From the NCBI GenBank assembly GCA_028282545.1, contig JANQHT010000070.1:1-64000 (forward strand): a stretch of 64,000 bases of DNA, read 5' to 3'. The DNA is from Spirochaetales bacterium. GTDB taxonomy: Bacteria > Spirochaetota > Spirochaetia > DSM-27196 > Alkalispirochaetaceae. The notes under the pieces are model-generated. The model saw nothing but the letters and a program-made list of their open reading frames with translations. It had not been told where the DNA came from and ran no database searches. Below are positions 8,362-17,945 of the stretch, piece by piece (the stretch's first letter is position 1; every line of letters begins with the position of its first letter). A program made the position numbers and the translations under genes.

Positions 8362-9160
8362 GTTCGACCGGGTCTCGTTTCGATATGAGAGCGGTAACGA
8401 CATCTTTAGAAACCACTCGTTTCGGCTGAAGCGTGGAGGGATTCTCGCGATTCTCGGACCGAACGGACGCGGGAAGACGACCCTGCTGAAGTGCATACTG
8501 GGGATTCTTACACCCACCAACGGACGGATCAGCGTAGACGGGGAGACCGGATACGTTCCTCAGCAAGCTTCAACGCTCTTTTCCTACACCGTGCTCGATA
8601 TGGTGGTGATGGGGCGAACCCGTCACATCGGATTCTTCTCATCGGCCCAGCCGCGGGATTATCGTATCGCGGAAGAGGCGCTGCGGACGGTCGGGGTGAA
8701 AGATCTCGTCGAACGCACCTTCATGGAGCTCTCCGGCGGGGAGCGCCAACTGGTCCTTCTGGCCCGGGCGGTTGCCTCGGAGTGTTCGCTTCTCATCCTG
8801 GACGAGCCTACCTCCGCGCTCGATTACCGGAATCAGCGGAAGGTTCTCCACGCGCTGGAGCGGTTGGCCCGGCAGCGGGACCTTACAGTGGTCTTCACAA
8901 CCCACTCGCCGAACCATGCCGCCTATCTCGCCGATCACGTCCTGATGATGCGCACTCCCGATCGCTATCGATTCGGTGTGATCGACGAGGTGATGACCGA
9001 AACCAATTTGGAAGAACTCTACGGAATCGAAGTGCGAAACGTAGCGTATGACTACTCCGGCGGTCGAGGACGGGCGATCGTGCCCGTACTTCATGCTTCA
9101 TCGTCGGATCAACAAGGAGAAAACCATGAACAAGATCGGTGTTCTGTACTCAGGCATTAG
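8354..9160 (+). CDS. ABC transporter ATP-binding protein (FecE/BtuD-type)
   Basis: The 268-residue ATPase has Walker A 'GPNGRGKTT', the Q-loop in 'GYVPQQAS', signature 'LSGGERQLV', Walker B 'LLILDEPTSALD' and the H-loop 'FTTHSPNHAAYLADHV'. It energises the permease encoded just upstream. Its last 35 nt overlap the start of the next gene, whose own Shine-Dalgarno (AAGGAG) lies inside this gene, so translation is probably coupled. Confidence 0.93.
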   Translation: MIEFDRVSFRYESGNDIFRNHSFRLKRGGILAILGPNGRGKTTLLKCILGILTPTNGRISVDGETGYVPQQASTLFSYTVLDMVVMGRTRHIGFFSSAQPRDYRIAEEALRTVGVKDLVERTFMELSGGERQLVLLARAVASECSLLILDEPTSALDYRNQRKVLHALERLARQRDLTVVFTTHSPNHAAYLADHVLMMRTPDRYRFGVIDEVMTETNLEELYGIEVRNVAYDYSGGRGRAIVPVLHASSSDQQGENHEQDRCSVLRH

Positions 9161-10400
9161 CTTTCAGCACCAGACACTGAACAATCCTACCTATCGAGGT
9201 CGGTTTGTTCCCATCGACATCTACGACCTCCCGAAGATCGACCTCTCGTTGTACGACGCGATCGTTGTGCCGCGGTCGGTTGATCAGGTAGCCCTAAACG
9301 ACTACAAGCGTGTTATCCGCGAATTCCTGGACCTTCCCGGAATCGTCGTCGCCCTGGGTGATTACCGGGGCGAATGGCTGCCCGGGTGCAAACCGGGCGG
9401 TTTTACCCCCGAAGACGACAATCCGCTGGTGAAGGCCTCGGATCACCCGATCCTCAACGGTTTGGAGTCGCCCGAACTCCATTGGCACCGCGGTACCAAC
9501 GGATTGTGCAGCCACGGTCATTTGATCGGGCCCGACGCGGCGAAAGCGCTCATCAAAAACTCCAAAGGGGACACGATTCTCTACGTCGACAGAACAACCA
9601 CCAAGGGAGTGATCCTTGCCGGAACGCAGTTCGATATCTTCTGCCACTGTTTTTCTCAGGATCAGGGTGCTCTCCGCGCAATGGAAAACCTCCTCGCCTG
9701 GATCGATGAAGAGGTCGCCCTGCAGCGTTCGCAACGGAACCGACGCAAGATCGCGGTTGTGTACAGTGGGCTTCACTTCCATCACGACCTCTTCACCCGG
9801 CCGGAGTACGACGATATGGAACTTGTCTATATTCGTCGGTTGGCGCGTACGGATCTCTCCCGCTATCGCGTATTGATCATTCCGCGGGAGACAAACCAGG
9901 AGATCTTGTATGCACAGCGTGAACAGATCATCACCTACCTGGAATCCGGGGGCACCGTGCTCTCCTTCGGTGAGGTGATCCTTCCCTGGGTGCCCGGGCT
10001 GGTGTGGCACAAAGCGCTTCCCGAAGTTCGCTATCCGGAAGACGCGGCGGAGCGGTACGATCGCGGATACGTCCAGACCGAAAATCTGGTGATTGAAGAG
10101 CCGGAGAACCCTCTTTTTGAGGGGATAACGATAGAGGATATGCGGTGGCACTACCACGGGGTTTTCGTTCCGACGGCGGGGCAGCGGACGCTTCTGTCCG
10201 ACGGAAAGGACAACGCCGTGATCCTCCTCGATGAGAGCAGCTTTGCCGGGACACTGCTTGCGACGACCCTCGACCCGGAAGAACATGCCGGATTTGGAGC
10301 GGTAACGATCACCGAACGCTTTCTTGAACGTTGTATGGCGTGGGTACGGGAGGTCGCCGCAAAACCCATACCACTGAATGACAGGGAGGATGAAACGTGA
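9126..10400 (+). CDS. Uncharacterised protein with two tandem glutamine-amidotransferase-fold repeats
   Basis: I do not recognise a named family. The 424-residue cytoplasmic protein is an internal duplication. Residues 1-200 and 208-415 align along their length: 'KIGVLYSGISFQH' with 'KIAVVYSGLHFHH', 'DAIVVPRSVDQ' with 'RVLIIPRETNQ', 'LGDYRGEWLPG' with 'FGEVILPWVPG', 'LHWHRGTNG' with 'MRWHYHGVF', and 'GVILAGTQFDIFCH' with 'GTLLATTLDPEEHAG'. The alternating beta strands and early 'P-R' turn suggest a ThuA/GATase1-like fold, but no nucleophile elbow Cys is clear. AAGGAG precedes the ATG at 9126. It is translationally coupled to the importer ATPase, suggesting a role in handling the imported chelate. 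Confidence 0.6.
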   Translation: MNKIGVLYSGISFQHQTLNNPTYRGRFVPIDIYDLPKIDLSLYDAIVVPRSVDQVALNDYKRVIREFLDLPGIVVALGDYRGEWLPGCKPGGFTPEDDNPLVKASDHPILNGLESPELHWHRGTNGLCSHGHLIGPDAAKALIKNSKGDTILYVDRTTTKGVILAGTQFDIFCHCFSQDQGALRAMENLLAWIDEEVALQRSQRNRRKIAVVYSGLHFHHDLFTRPEYDDMELVYIRRLARTDLSRYRVLIIPRETNQEILYAQREQIITYLESGGTVLSFGEVILPWVPGLVWHKALPEVRYPEDAAERYDRGYVQTENLVIEEPENPLFEGITIEDMRWHYHGVFVPTAGQRTLLSDGKDNAVILLDESSFAGTLLATTLDPEEHAGFGAVTITERFLERCMAWVREVAAKPIPLNDREDET

Positions 10401-11122
10401 GTATTCAGATAGACCGTGCGGCGCTCAAGACGATTCTTTACGGGACGCTGAGCTGCCGATGCTCGATAGCAACAGAGACCGAGCGGGCTCTGTGCGCCGC
10501 CATGACTCGGTCCGAAGGGGGCAAGCCCCGGCCTCCCGCGGGGCCGGAGGAGGAGGACGCCGGCGAGAACCTGGAACTCCAGCCCTATCTGGATATCGCC
10601 GACCGGGACCCGGCGCGGACACCCCTTCATCTCTTTGTCGACTTTTGTTCATACGCCCATGAAGACCCGGACACCTTTGCCATTACCCACGACGATTCGT
10701 TGCGGTACTTCAGTTGTCGCTACCACTTTGACCGCATGTTGCCGGGCGTCGATCCGATGAGGATACCGGATCCCGCAGTCCACCTGGTGGGTCACATGCT
10801 GTTGCCGGTAACCATCGTCGACCGAAAAAACGGCGTGTGTCGGTTCCGGCACGGCGATCGGCACGATCTCACCTTGCGGAACGTGTTCATTCCGCCGGAA
10901 GCGGCGTTCTCCGCCGCGCACTACTACGGGTTTCACTTTGGTATGCTGCTTACGCCGCTTACAACGCGCCAGGTGACGATGGTTGAGCGCCATCTCGGCC
11001 GGATTCCCGAGTTCAGCACCCTCGCTGAACGCGTTCGGGAGATCGATTACGCCGATTATCAGAGCTTCGGCAACCATCACGATCGAATCGCATCACGCTA
11101 CCGTGGTGCCATACCTCGGTAA
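10397..11122 (+). CDS. Uncharacterised histidine-rich protein of the importer operon
   Basis: This 241-residue protein has no recognised domain and no signal peptide or membrane segment. It has a Cys pair near the N-terminus (SCRCS, residues 14-18), a low-complexity Pro/Glu linker (about 35-55), then many His residues in short motifs: 'CRYHFDRM', 'HLVGHMLLP', 'HYYGFHFGM' and 'FGNHHDRI'. The GTG start overlaps the previous stop (GTGA) and has GGGAGGA upstream. Being last in a FecBCD-type operon and His-rich suggests binding of a metal or metal complex (inference). Confidence 0.55.
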   Translation: MSIQIDRAALKTILYGTLSCRCSIATETERALCAAMTRSEGGKPRPPAGPEEEDAGENLELQPYLDIADRDPARTPLHLFVDFCSYAHEDPDTFAITHDDSLRYFSCRYHFDRMLPGVDPMRIPDPAVHLVGHMLLPVTIVDRKNGVCRFRHGDRHDLTLRNVFIPPEAAFSAAHYYGFHFGMLLTPLTTRQVTMVERHLGRIPEFSTLAERVREIDYADYQSFGNHHDRIASRYRGAIPR

Positions 11123-11297
11123 CGAGGGCGGCCGGACCCATCTTCATCAGCAGCGCACCGGTCTGTTCATCAATACCCACCCGACCGGCGATTGAGGGAT
11201 TGAGAGAAGGTGCTCGCGCCGATTGTTGCAGCGGTCACGACTCCGATCAAAGCGCGCATCGCCGTCACAGGAAACACCGAGGTAGAAGCCGAGGCCG

Positions 11298-12395
11298 TCA
11301 CACGCCGGATGAACGCCGTACGAGAAACCACGGGTTGAGAAGTTCGCGCTTGTTGTAGCGCAAGGGGCGCCCGTGATGGTCCGGTGGCCCCTCAAAGTCC
11401 GGGGTGGTTCCCGGGGCACGGGCGGAGTCGCGGGCGCTTCTCCGGGTGTGGTCCTGGGGTGCAGTCCGGGCCGTATCGCGGGCCGGCCCGTATTCGGTGA
11501 CGGCGCACCCGGCGGCGCGCGCCACGGCGTCCCCGGCGGCGGTGTCCCACTCGTTGGTGGGGGCAAAGCGCGGGTACTCGTCGGCGCTTCCGTCGGCAAC
11601 GCGACAGAGCTTCAGGCTGCTCCCGGCGGACACCAGTTTCAGTCCGGGGTGCGCCCGCCGGCGTTCATCGATAAACGCCGCGGTTTCCGGCGACAGGTGA
11701 CTTCGACTGGCAACAATAGTGTAGGGGCGGCTTTCCGCCGCGCCGGTGAGCGGCAGAGACTCCGCGCGCCGGCGGAGCGTGTTTGCCGGCTCGGCAAATG
11801 GCGCGGCGCCGTCGGCCAGTGAACCAACTGCGGCGGCGATGATCGCCCGCGCGTCGGGATCGTCAACAGGCAGTCCGGTAACCCGCCACGCCTCAAATCC
11901 GACGACTCCAACGTAAAGCTCCTCGAGATAAGGTGCGTAGACGACGCCGGCCAGGGGCGAGTATGCAGCGGACGCCGCCTCGGCCGCGGCGACAGGTTTG
12001 CGTTCTCCGGCCGTGTACTCGTGGCCGATCTCGTCCGCCGGCGGCCCGTCTTTACCAAAGCCGTGCGTGACGTCCCGCGCCACCCAGGCGATATTCACCG
12101 TGAACTCGCCGTTCCGTTTGACGAACTCCTTGGTTCCGTCCAGGGGATCGATGAGGTAGTAGCTCTCCCAGGAAGCGCGCTCCTCGTAGGGGGGATGGGC
12201 GCCCTCCTCGCTCAGAAAAGGCGTGTCCGGTTCCGCCCCGCGAAGTATGCGTTCGATGACGTCGTGACTGCCTTTGTCGGCTTCGGTGAGGGGACTCGTG
12301 TCCTCCTTGAACGCCACGGCGAAATCGCGCGCGTACACGTCCATGATCTCGCGTCCGCCGGCCAGCGCCGCGGCAATCATCGCATCCAGGTTCAT
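11298..12395 (-). CDS. CysQ-like 3'(2'),5'-bisphosphate nucleotidase / inositol monophosphatase family
   Basis: The protein (365 residues) belongs to the FIG superfamily of lithium-sensitive phosphatases. The N-terminus 'AGGREIMDVY', 'SPLTEADKGSH', the metal-binding 'DPLDGTKEF' and the C-terminal 'WDTAAGDA' are all present. The 'TKEF' form favours CysQ (PAP phosphatase) over inositol monophosphatase. It is longer than CysQ (about 250-270) because of an Ala/Gly-rich insertion in the middle and a 50-residue basic tail. The start at 12395 is chosen because the conserved region begins there and a -10-like TACACT (12404-12409) lies 8 nt upstream with no Shine-Dalgarno. The gap 11123-11297 shows nothing recognisable. 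Confidence 0.8.
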   Translation of the reverse strand: MNLDAMIAAALAGGREIMDVYARDFAVAFKEDTSPLTEADKGSHDVIERILRGAEPDTPFLSEEGAHPPYEERASWESYYLIDPLDGTKEFVKRNGEFTVNIAWVARDVTHGFGKDGPPADEIGHEYTAGERKPVAAAEAASAAYSPLAGVVYAPYLEELYVGVVGFEAWRVTGLPVDDPDARAIIAAAVGSLADGAAPFAEPANTLRRRAESLPLTGAAESRPYTIVASRSHLSPETAAFIDERRRAHPGLKLVSAGSSLKLCRVADGSADEYPRFAPTNEWDTAAGDAVARAAGCAVTEYGPARDTARTAPQDHTRRSARDSARAPGTTPDFEGPPDHHGRPLRYNKRELLNPWFLVRRSSGV

Positions 12396-12486
12396 GGGCC
12401 GGGAGTGTACCCCGGAATCCCGATCTTTGCACGGGACCGCGTCGTACGGGGTGGGGGCCATGGGTACCCCGGTACCGCCCCAACGT

Positions 12487-15453
12487 CTATTGCGATAGAT
12501 TCACTACCACCAGCCCGGCGTCGGTTGCCACATATGCGTACGAGCCCGCCACGGCAAGGTCGTTGGGGAGGGCACCGGCAAGCGACTCGGTCAGGTCCGT
12601 GCGTCCAACCCCCACGATAACGTTCTCTTCCGACGTGTCGGCCCGGTAGACGATGCCGTTGTTGTCGGCGGCGATGAGCCCATTCGGAACAGCTACGGCG
12701 CGGGCAAGGAAATTCTGCGACGAGTCGAGCGAAAGCGGGTGCGGTTCACCATATGCCGAAGGATTCGTGGGATCGGAGATGTCGAGCGCCGAGATGCCGT
12801 CGTTGCCGGTCGAACCAAAGAGCACGTCGTCCACGATCGTGACCTTGTAGAATCGATCGACGGTTGTGTCGTCAACGGAACCAATCAACGCCAGCGTGCC
12901 CGGATTGGAGAAGGGATCGAACACCAGGAGGTCCTCGGTCCCGTCGTTGCCGATATACATGTACTCTCCGTCCGTGGCGACACCGTAGGCGGTGCCGAGT
13001 GTCCGTTCCGACGCTTCGATCACCGGCGCGTCGGGATTCGCGATGTTGATAACCATGGCGCCATCGGTGCCGTTGGCGACCAGGACGAGGTCGTTCCATA
13101 TCGCCACGTCATTGGCGGTTGAGTCGGTGTTGGTGGTCGATCGCTCGGTGAACGCGGTGTCGCCGATATCTCCGACGTACACCCCGGACGTACCACCGGC
13201 GGCAACAATGGTCGTGTCGGTGGCGCGAATCGCGGTGACGGTTGTCCCGATGTCGGTGGAAAAGAGCCGGCTGGGCGCCGTTGGCGTCGAAATATCATAG
13301 GCGAACAAGCCACCGGTGTCCGTCCCGGCGTAGAGGCGATTTCCAGCGGCAAATACAGCTGTCACGTTGCCCGCACCCGGGGAGACGTCGGTGACAACGG
13401 TGGGGTTGTACACGTCGGAGGTGTCGTAGCTGATCACCCCGTCGGCGGATACGGCCATTAGGTAACCGTCCGACGTGAACGCGGCGTCGCGCGGCGGCAC
13501 CGATGTGGAAGCTACGCGGGAGCCGACCAGCACCGGGGAGGACGGATCTGTAACATCCATGATCGACAGAGTGCCCTGTACGCCGACAGTTGATCCAACC
13601 GAAAACAGCACGTCACCGGTGACGACGAGATCGTTACCTCCAATGTTCGCGGGAAGCGAGCTTGTGTTCCCGTGAACCCACGTGCCGGTACTGGAAGAGG
13701 GCGAGTCGGGGGAGCCCCCGGGGTAAACCCACCGGTAAAAGGTATCAGCACCGAGATAGAGTCGATCACCGATCCGCGTGAGCGACGTATAAGAAGACGT
13801 CTCAAAACCGAACGAGTTATACGCGTATAGGGAAAGGCTCGGCATGGCGCCGTAGTTGACCTGGAAGGAGTAGAGGATCTTTCCCGGGTCACCCTCACCG
13901 GCCACCCACAGGTAGCCTGTACCGCCGGACGGCACCGCCGCGTACAAAGCGCCGGCGTTCAAGCCGGGAGACATTGTGCCGTCGTAGATGTATGTGTCCT
14001 GCGAGGGTGTAATTCGACTTGTTACGTCGATCATGTAGATTCCGTAGCCGCCGGCGGCGAGGAAAACGGTATTGTTGGCGTAGACCACGTCGGTGGCGTA
14101 GACGTTTTTTCCCGATATGTCACCGTTAGATAGTATCTCGTAGGAACTCACAAAAGCGGGCGCGGTGGGTGTGCTGATATCGTAGATTTCGATCCCGGGG
14201 AAGTTGTCGCCGTCTGCCTTGTCGCCGTCGACGTTGTTCACGGCGACGTAGAGGTAGTTTCCGTCGCGGACCATCGCTTGCGGGTCGCCGGTGTCGGAGA
14301 ACGAGCCGATCTCCTTGATATCCCGCGGGTCATTCGCGTCGAGAATGAGTATCTCACCCGCCTCGTTGAAGGTGAGCTCCCTCGCGACGTACAGCGTATT
14401 GCCGACCGCGAGTGCGTCACCTACCGTCCACATGTCCCGGTACTGACCAAACGGGGTGAACACGCCGTCCGGCACGGGAATCGTGGTCGCACTGATCGAT
14501 TCGCTGATGCCGGCACCGGCAAGTGACGGCCGGATCGCGTAGGAATAGACGGTACCGTCCGACACCTGCGTGTCAACGAAGAAATTCCGTTCGATTTCCC
14601 CCGAGATGTTCACCAGTTCCGAGCCGGCGGCGTTGTCGGTCCGGAAGACTTCGAAGGAGTCCGAGCCGGGGATCGCAGGCCAGTCGATGCGAATACCCGA
14701 GGAGACCGCGGAACTCCGGGGCACCACCGTGAGACCGGAGAGGGGAATCGTCCGTAACGCGTCAGATTCCAACGTCGAACCGTCGCTCATGTTGGCGATC
14801 AACCGAAACACGTACTGGTTGCCGTTCCTGAGTCCGGCGAGTGAAACTGGGCTCGTCCGGCCGAGAAGTTGTTCGCCGTATACCGCCGACGGAACGGAGC
14901 CGTTGTCGGTATAGTAGACGTCGTAACTCTCCGCCCCGACAACGTCGTTCCACGTCAACTGAATTGTCTGGGAGCCCACCTGGGCGGCAAAACTCGGGAG
15001 TTCTACGCCGGGATCTTTCAACGTTATCCGTTGCGTCGCGCTGTTGCCGTTCCAATCGGTGGCGGTTACGACGATGCCGATGTCACCGTCGTACCCAACC
15101 GTATCGAATGAAAACGAAAACGAACCGTCGCCGGCAACCGATACGTTTATGTCGTCGGTCGTACCGAGCGATGTCACGATCTGGTACACCAAGTTGGGGA
15201 GGTTCCCACTCGCATTGCTTTCGTCCTGAACGGAACCGGCCACCGTGACCGTTTCAAAGTAGTTGGAGTTGGTCTCCGGCGAGGTGACCGAGATGACCGG
15301 CGATTGCTCGTCGGTCGCCTCGAGAAGATAGTCACCGCTGAGCGGCTCGGGACAACCAACGAGCACGACGGTGGCGGCGGCCACACATGTCGCAACCGTT
15401 CGCCGTGCCGCGCGGCGGATTCGCGTTGTAGGCGTGTTGTGAGCGTGCATCAT
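12487..15453 (-). CDS. Large lipoprotein with Fn3 domains and LVIVD-type beta-propeller repeats
   Basis: The 988-residue protein has a lipoprotein signal with lipobox 'LVGC' (Cys about 34). A bacterial Ig-like region follows (about 50-145), then two fibronectin-III-like domains (about 148-235 and 240-325). A long array of repeats from about 335 to the end is of the type 'LYVAVNN..GIEIYDISTPTAPAFV', matching LVIVD/beta-propeller repeats. It should sit on the cell surface or in the periplasm as an adhesion or scaffolding protein. It overlaps the preceding transglutaminase gene by 4 nt (ATGA type), with GGAGG before its ATG, so the two are co-translated. No enzymatic motif is visible. Confidence 0.75.
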   Translation of the reverse strand: MMHAHNTPTTRIRRAARRTVATCVAAATVVLVGCPEPLSGDYLLEATDEQSPVISVTSPETNSNYFETVTVAGSVQDESNASGNLPNLVYQIVTSLGTTDDINVSVAGDGSFSFSFDTVGYDGDIGIVVTATDWNGNSATQRITLKDPGVELPSFAAQVGSQTIQLTWNDVVGAESYDVYYTDNGSVPSAVYGEQLLGRTSPVSLAGLRNGNQYVFRLIANMSDGSTLESDALRTIPLSGLTVVPRSSAVSSGIRIDWPAIPGSDSFEVFRTDNAAGSELVNISGEIERNFFVDTQVSDGTVYSYAIRPSLAGAGISESISATTIPVPDGVFTPFGQYRDMWTVGDALAVGNTLYVARELTFNEAGEILILDANDPRDIKEIGSFSDTGDPQAMVRDGNYLYVAVNNVDGDKADGDNFPGIEIYDISTPTAPAFVSSYEILSNGDISGKNVYATDVVYANNTVFLAAGGYGIYMIDVTSRITPSQDTYIYDGTMSPGLNAGALYAAVPSGGTGYLWVAGEGDPGKILYSFQVNYGAMPSLSLYAYNSFGFETSSYTSLTRIGDRLYLGADTFYRWVYPGGSPDSPSSSTGTWVHGNTSSLPANIGGNDLVVTGDVLFSVGSTVGVQGTLSIMDVTDPSSPVLVGSRVASTSVPPRDAAFTSDGYLMAVSADGVISYDTSDVYNPTVVTDVSPGAGNVTAVFAAGNRLYAGTDTGGLFAYDISTPTAPSRLFSTDIGTTVTAIRATDTTIVAAGGTSGVYVGDIGDTAFTERSTTNTDSTANDVAIWNDLVLVANGTDGAMVINIANPDAPVIEASERTLGTAYGVATDGEYMYIGNDGTEDLLVFDPFSNPGTLALIGSVDDTTVDRFYKVTIVDDVLFGSTGNDGISALDISDPTNPSAYGEPHPLSLDSSQNFLARAVAVPNGLIAADNNGIVYRADTSEENVIVGVGRTDLTESLAGALPNDLAVAGSYAYVATDAGLVVVNLSQ

Positions 15454-17711
15454 TCGTCCTCCGCAAAGAGAATGACCGGTCCCTGGACCGCCTGGCTGGC
15501 GCGCCCGGTGCCCGCCGCCGTCCCGATGTCGCCGGCGGAAGCGATGCCGATGCCGCCGGAAGGGTCCGACCCGACAGCGCCACCCGCGGCCGTGTCTATC
15601 CGCCCCAGATAGGAGAACTGCGACGCAACATCCGCGTCTGCTTCCGCCGCAATGCTGTAGTTCCGCTGCGCTTCAAGGTTCTGTCCGAGTTCGTATTGAG
15701 CGCGGGCGAGGTTGACGTACACGGTGGCGCGCGTGCCGGCCCGCACTCGCCGCGCCGTCTCGACGGCGTTTCGTGCCGATTCAAAGGCCGATAGGGCGCC
15801 GCGGTAGTCCTCCTCCAGGAAGCTCACCGATCCCAGGTTGATGCGAGGACTGACGTACTCGGGATCGAGCGACGCGGATCGATTAAAGGCGTTCCGTGCC
15901 TCGCTGTATTGACCCCACCGGGCGGCGAGGACGCCGTAACGGTTCCAGGCGCGGTCGCTGTTTTGCGATTCAGCTTCGGCGCGAACTTCCGCTAAGACGT
16001 CGGCACTCACCGCCTGCAGGCTGCGTTCAAACTTCCGGGCGACGCTGGTCATGTCGCCGTACTGGAGCCCCAGGTCCGTCTGGCGGAGCCCCACCGGTCG
16101 ATAGAGCGCCTGCGCCTCACGGGTGAGGAAAAACCCACGTTGGGCCGGTGTTGATTCGACCTTGTGCCACTCGTCGATTCCGTAGCGCCACGCTTCCACG
16201 AAGTCACCGCGGCCGAGCATGGTGATCTCCACCGGCACCCAGACGGTGTCGTTCACGACCAGCGTCCGGCGGCGATCGGGATGTATCTCGGCGTAGTCCG
16301 CGGCTGAGACGCCGGTGTTGACCGCCACGTAGATGTGTCCCGGGGTCGTCATGAAGGCGGTCTCGAACCCGGCCGATTCGAGCATGGTGCAGTAGAGTGC
16401 CGTCAGGTCGTCACAGTCCCCGGTAAGCCGCGAGAGCGTATCCCGGGGGAGCGAGATCGAATCAACTGCAGTGGTGTCCCCCTGGACCTGCGTGAAGGGA
16501 TTGGTGGGGTCCACTTGGTAGTAGATGCCCAGTTCTTCCAGGGCGTGGTAGATGAGCACGGCCGTCTGGAGCGCCTGGCTCACGCCGTCCAGGGTGAGTT
16601 CGCGGTTCTGTCGGCGGATGTAGCTGGCGTAATTCCGTACGGCGCTGTCCGAGGGGGTGACAAAGGCGCCCATCTTCCGATCGTCGGTCCAGGTGAGCGC
16701 CGTCTTGTCGTGGAGGTCGTAGGTGACGCTCTGGCGCTGTTCCGCCGCGCGCCCGTCCCGGGTATACCGTACGATGACTTCGCCGGTGAGCGGCGTAACG
16801 CCCTCCGTTTCGAATACCTCGGAGTTAAAACTGGCGGTGAGGTCCACCGTGACCTCTTCGCCCGGACCGATTTCGTCGATGCGCGACGCCGGGGTGGGGC
16901 TGTCCATAAAGCCGTTCTGCAGGAAAAGAACCTCCACGTTTTGTATCGCCCGGGTGTCGCCGTTTGCAAAGACAACGCTGCCGATCGCGTTGTCCACGTA
17001 CCAGCTTTGGAGCGCCGCGAAAGCCGGGGGTATCTCGGTTTTGCCAAAGCGAATCGAGCGAATCTCCGTCTGCGGGGCATCCGGGTCGCGGCCGGTTCGA
17101 AAGCTCGCTCCAAACCCGATGGCAAAGGAGAGACCGTCAAAGCGGTCTATCTCGCCCAGCCCGTAGAGGTAGCGAAGCTGCGGTGCGACGTCGATGGAGA
17201 AATTAAACGACGGTATGAGGCTGATCCGTGCCCCGGCGGCGCCGATGAGCCCACTGTAACCAACCGGCTCCTCCACCAAGTTATCGAACCACGTTTGGGA
17301 ATAGGCGGCGCTGAGTTCGCCGGCGACCTCGAAGTTGCGGGAGAAGCGCGAAGATAGGGCAAACCCGGCTCCCGCGGATGCGTGGTAGTGGTCCCACTTG
17401 TCGGGAAACTCCTCGTCGTTCGAATTGAAGTCCAGGTAGCCGGCGCGTAGGAGCGGCTGGAAGCCGGGGCGCCCCCGCGGCGAGAATCGCAGAGTGGAAA
17501 CCGCCTCGAAAACGGTGAACTCCGACGCGTAGTCCCCGAAGGGTGTCCACGAATGGTACTCGCCAGTCACGATGAGCGGCGAGCGGTAGTAGCTGTTCAG
17601 ATGTGGAGGTGGAGACGAAGCGGGGTTCGGCGCCGTCTGAGCGAACGCCACGGTCGTGTTGACGGCGACGACCACTATTGCGATCCAACGACTCGATCCC
17701 CGATATGTCAT
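15450..17711 (-). CDS. Exported transglutaminase-like protein with TPR repeats
   Basis: This 753-residue protein has a signal peptide (hydrophobic 10-23, then 'AFAQ'). An N-terminal beta-rich region (about 40-205) looks like an outer-membrane-type barrel. A middle domain (about 345-500) has the transglutaminase triad candidates Cys433 in 'GDCDDL', His459 in 'GHIYVAV' and an acidic residue in 'WVPVEIT'. C-terminal TPR-like helices follow (about 575-700). GGAGGG precedes the ATG by 9 nt. Such periplasmic Cys-protease-like proteins often act on peptide bonds or cross-links of partner proteins (family knowledge). The co-translated beta-propeller lipoprotein is the obvious candidate partner. Confidence 0.7.
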   Translation of the reverse strand: MTYRGSSRWIAIVVVAVNTTVAFAQTAPNPASSPPPHLNSYYRSPLIVTGEYHSWTPFGDYASEFTVFEAVSTLRFSPRGRPGFQPLLRAGYLDFNSNDEEFPDKWDHYHASAGAGFALSSRFSRNFEVAGELSAAYSQTWFDNLVEEPVGYSGLIGAAGARISLIPSFNFSIDVAPQLRYLYGLGEIDRFDGLSFAIGFGASFRTGRDPDAPQTEIRSIRFGKTEIPPAFAALQSWYVDNAIGSVVFANGDTRAIQNVEVLFLQNGFMDSPTPASRIDEIGPGEEVTVDLTASFNSEVFETEGVTPLTGEVIVRYTRDGRAAEQRQSVTYDLHDKTALTWTDDRKMGAFVTPSDSAVRNYASYIRRQNRELTLDGVSQALQTAVLIYHALEELGIYYQVDPTNPFTQVQGDTTAVDSISLPRDTLSRLTGDCDDLTALYCTMLESAGFETAFMTTPGHIYVAVNTGVSAADYAEIHPDRRRTLVVNDTVWVPVEITMLGRGDFVEAWRYGIDEWHKVESTPAQRGFFLTREAQALYRPVGLRQTDLGLQYGDMTSVARKFERSLQAVSADVLAEVRAEAESQNSDRAWNRYGVLAARWGQYSEARNAFNRSASLDPEYVSPRINLGSVSFLEEDYRGALSAFESARNAVETARRVRAGTRATVYVNLARAQYELGQNLEAQRNYSIAAEADADVASQFSYLGRIDTAAGGAVGSDPSGGIGIASAGDIGTAAGTGRASQAVQGPVILFAEDE

Positions 17712-17814
17712 TGCGGATATCCCTCCGAATGATAAATGTAACTGAAACAGTCATGTTTTTGTATAGAGAAACATTCCGGCCGGGCCGGAGCCGTGTTAGC
17801 GGCGGAGGGATTGG

Positions 17815-17881
17815 CACGTTAATTGCGGGCATTATCCAGCACCTGCTCTTCTAATTCATTTCTTCATATGCAATTAACGTG
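17815..17881. repeat. Perfect 12-bp inverted repeat in an intergenic gap
   Basis: CACGTTAATTGC (17815-17826) and GCAATTAACGTG (17870-17881) are exact reverse complements separated by 43 nt. They lie between the start of the transglutaminase gene and the end of the sulfatase gene. They could be two operator half-sites joined by a DNA loop or the ends of a small insertion. The rest of the 234-bp gap shows nothing else. Confidence 0.55.
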
Positions 17882-17945
17882 ACAAAGGAACGGTCGGCGT
17901 GCAGCGAACACGTTGTATTACATGTATCCGCCTTTCCGACGCCCC

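Noticed and set aside
9294-10286. 330-codon minus-strand frame opposite the duplicated amidotransferase-fold gene
   Set aside because: The plus-strand product has an internal homologous duplication and a good ribosome-binding site, so it is the real gene.
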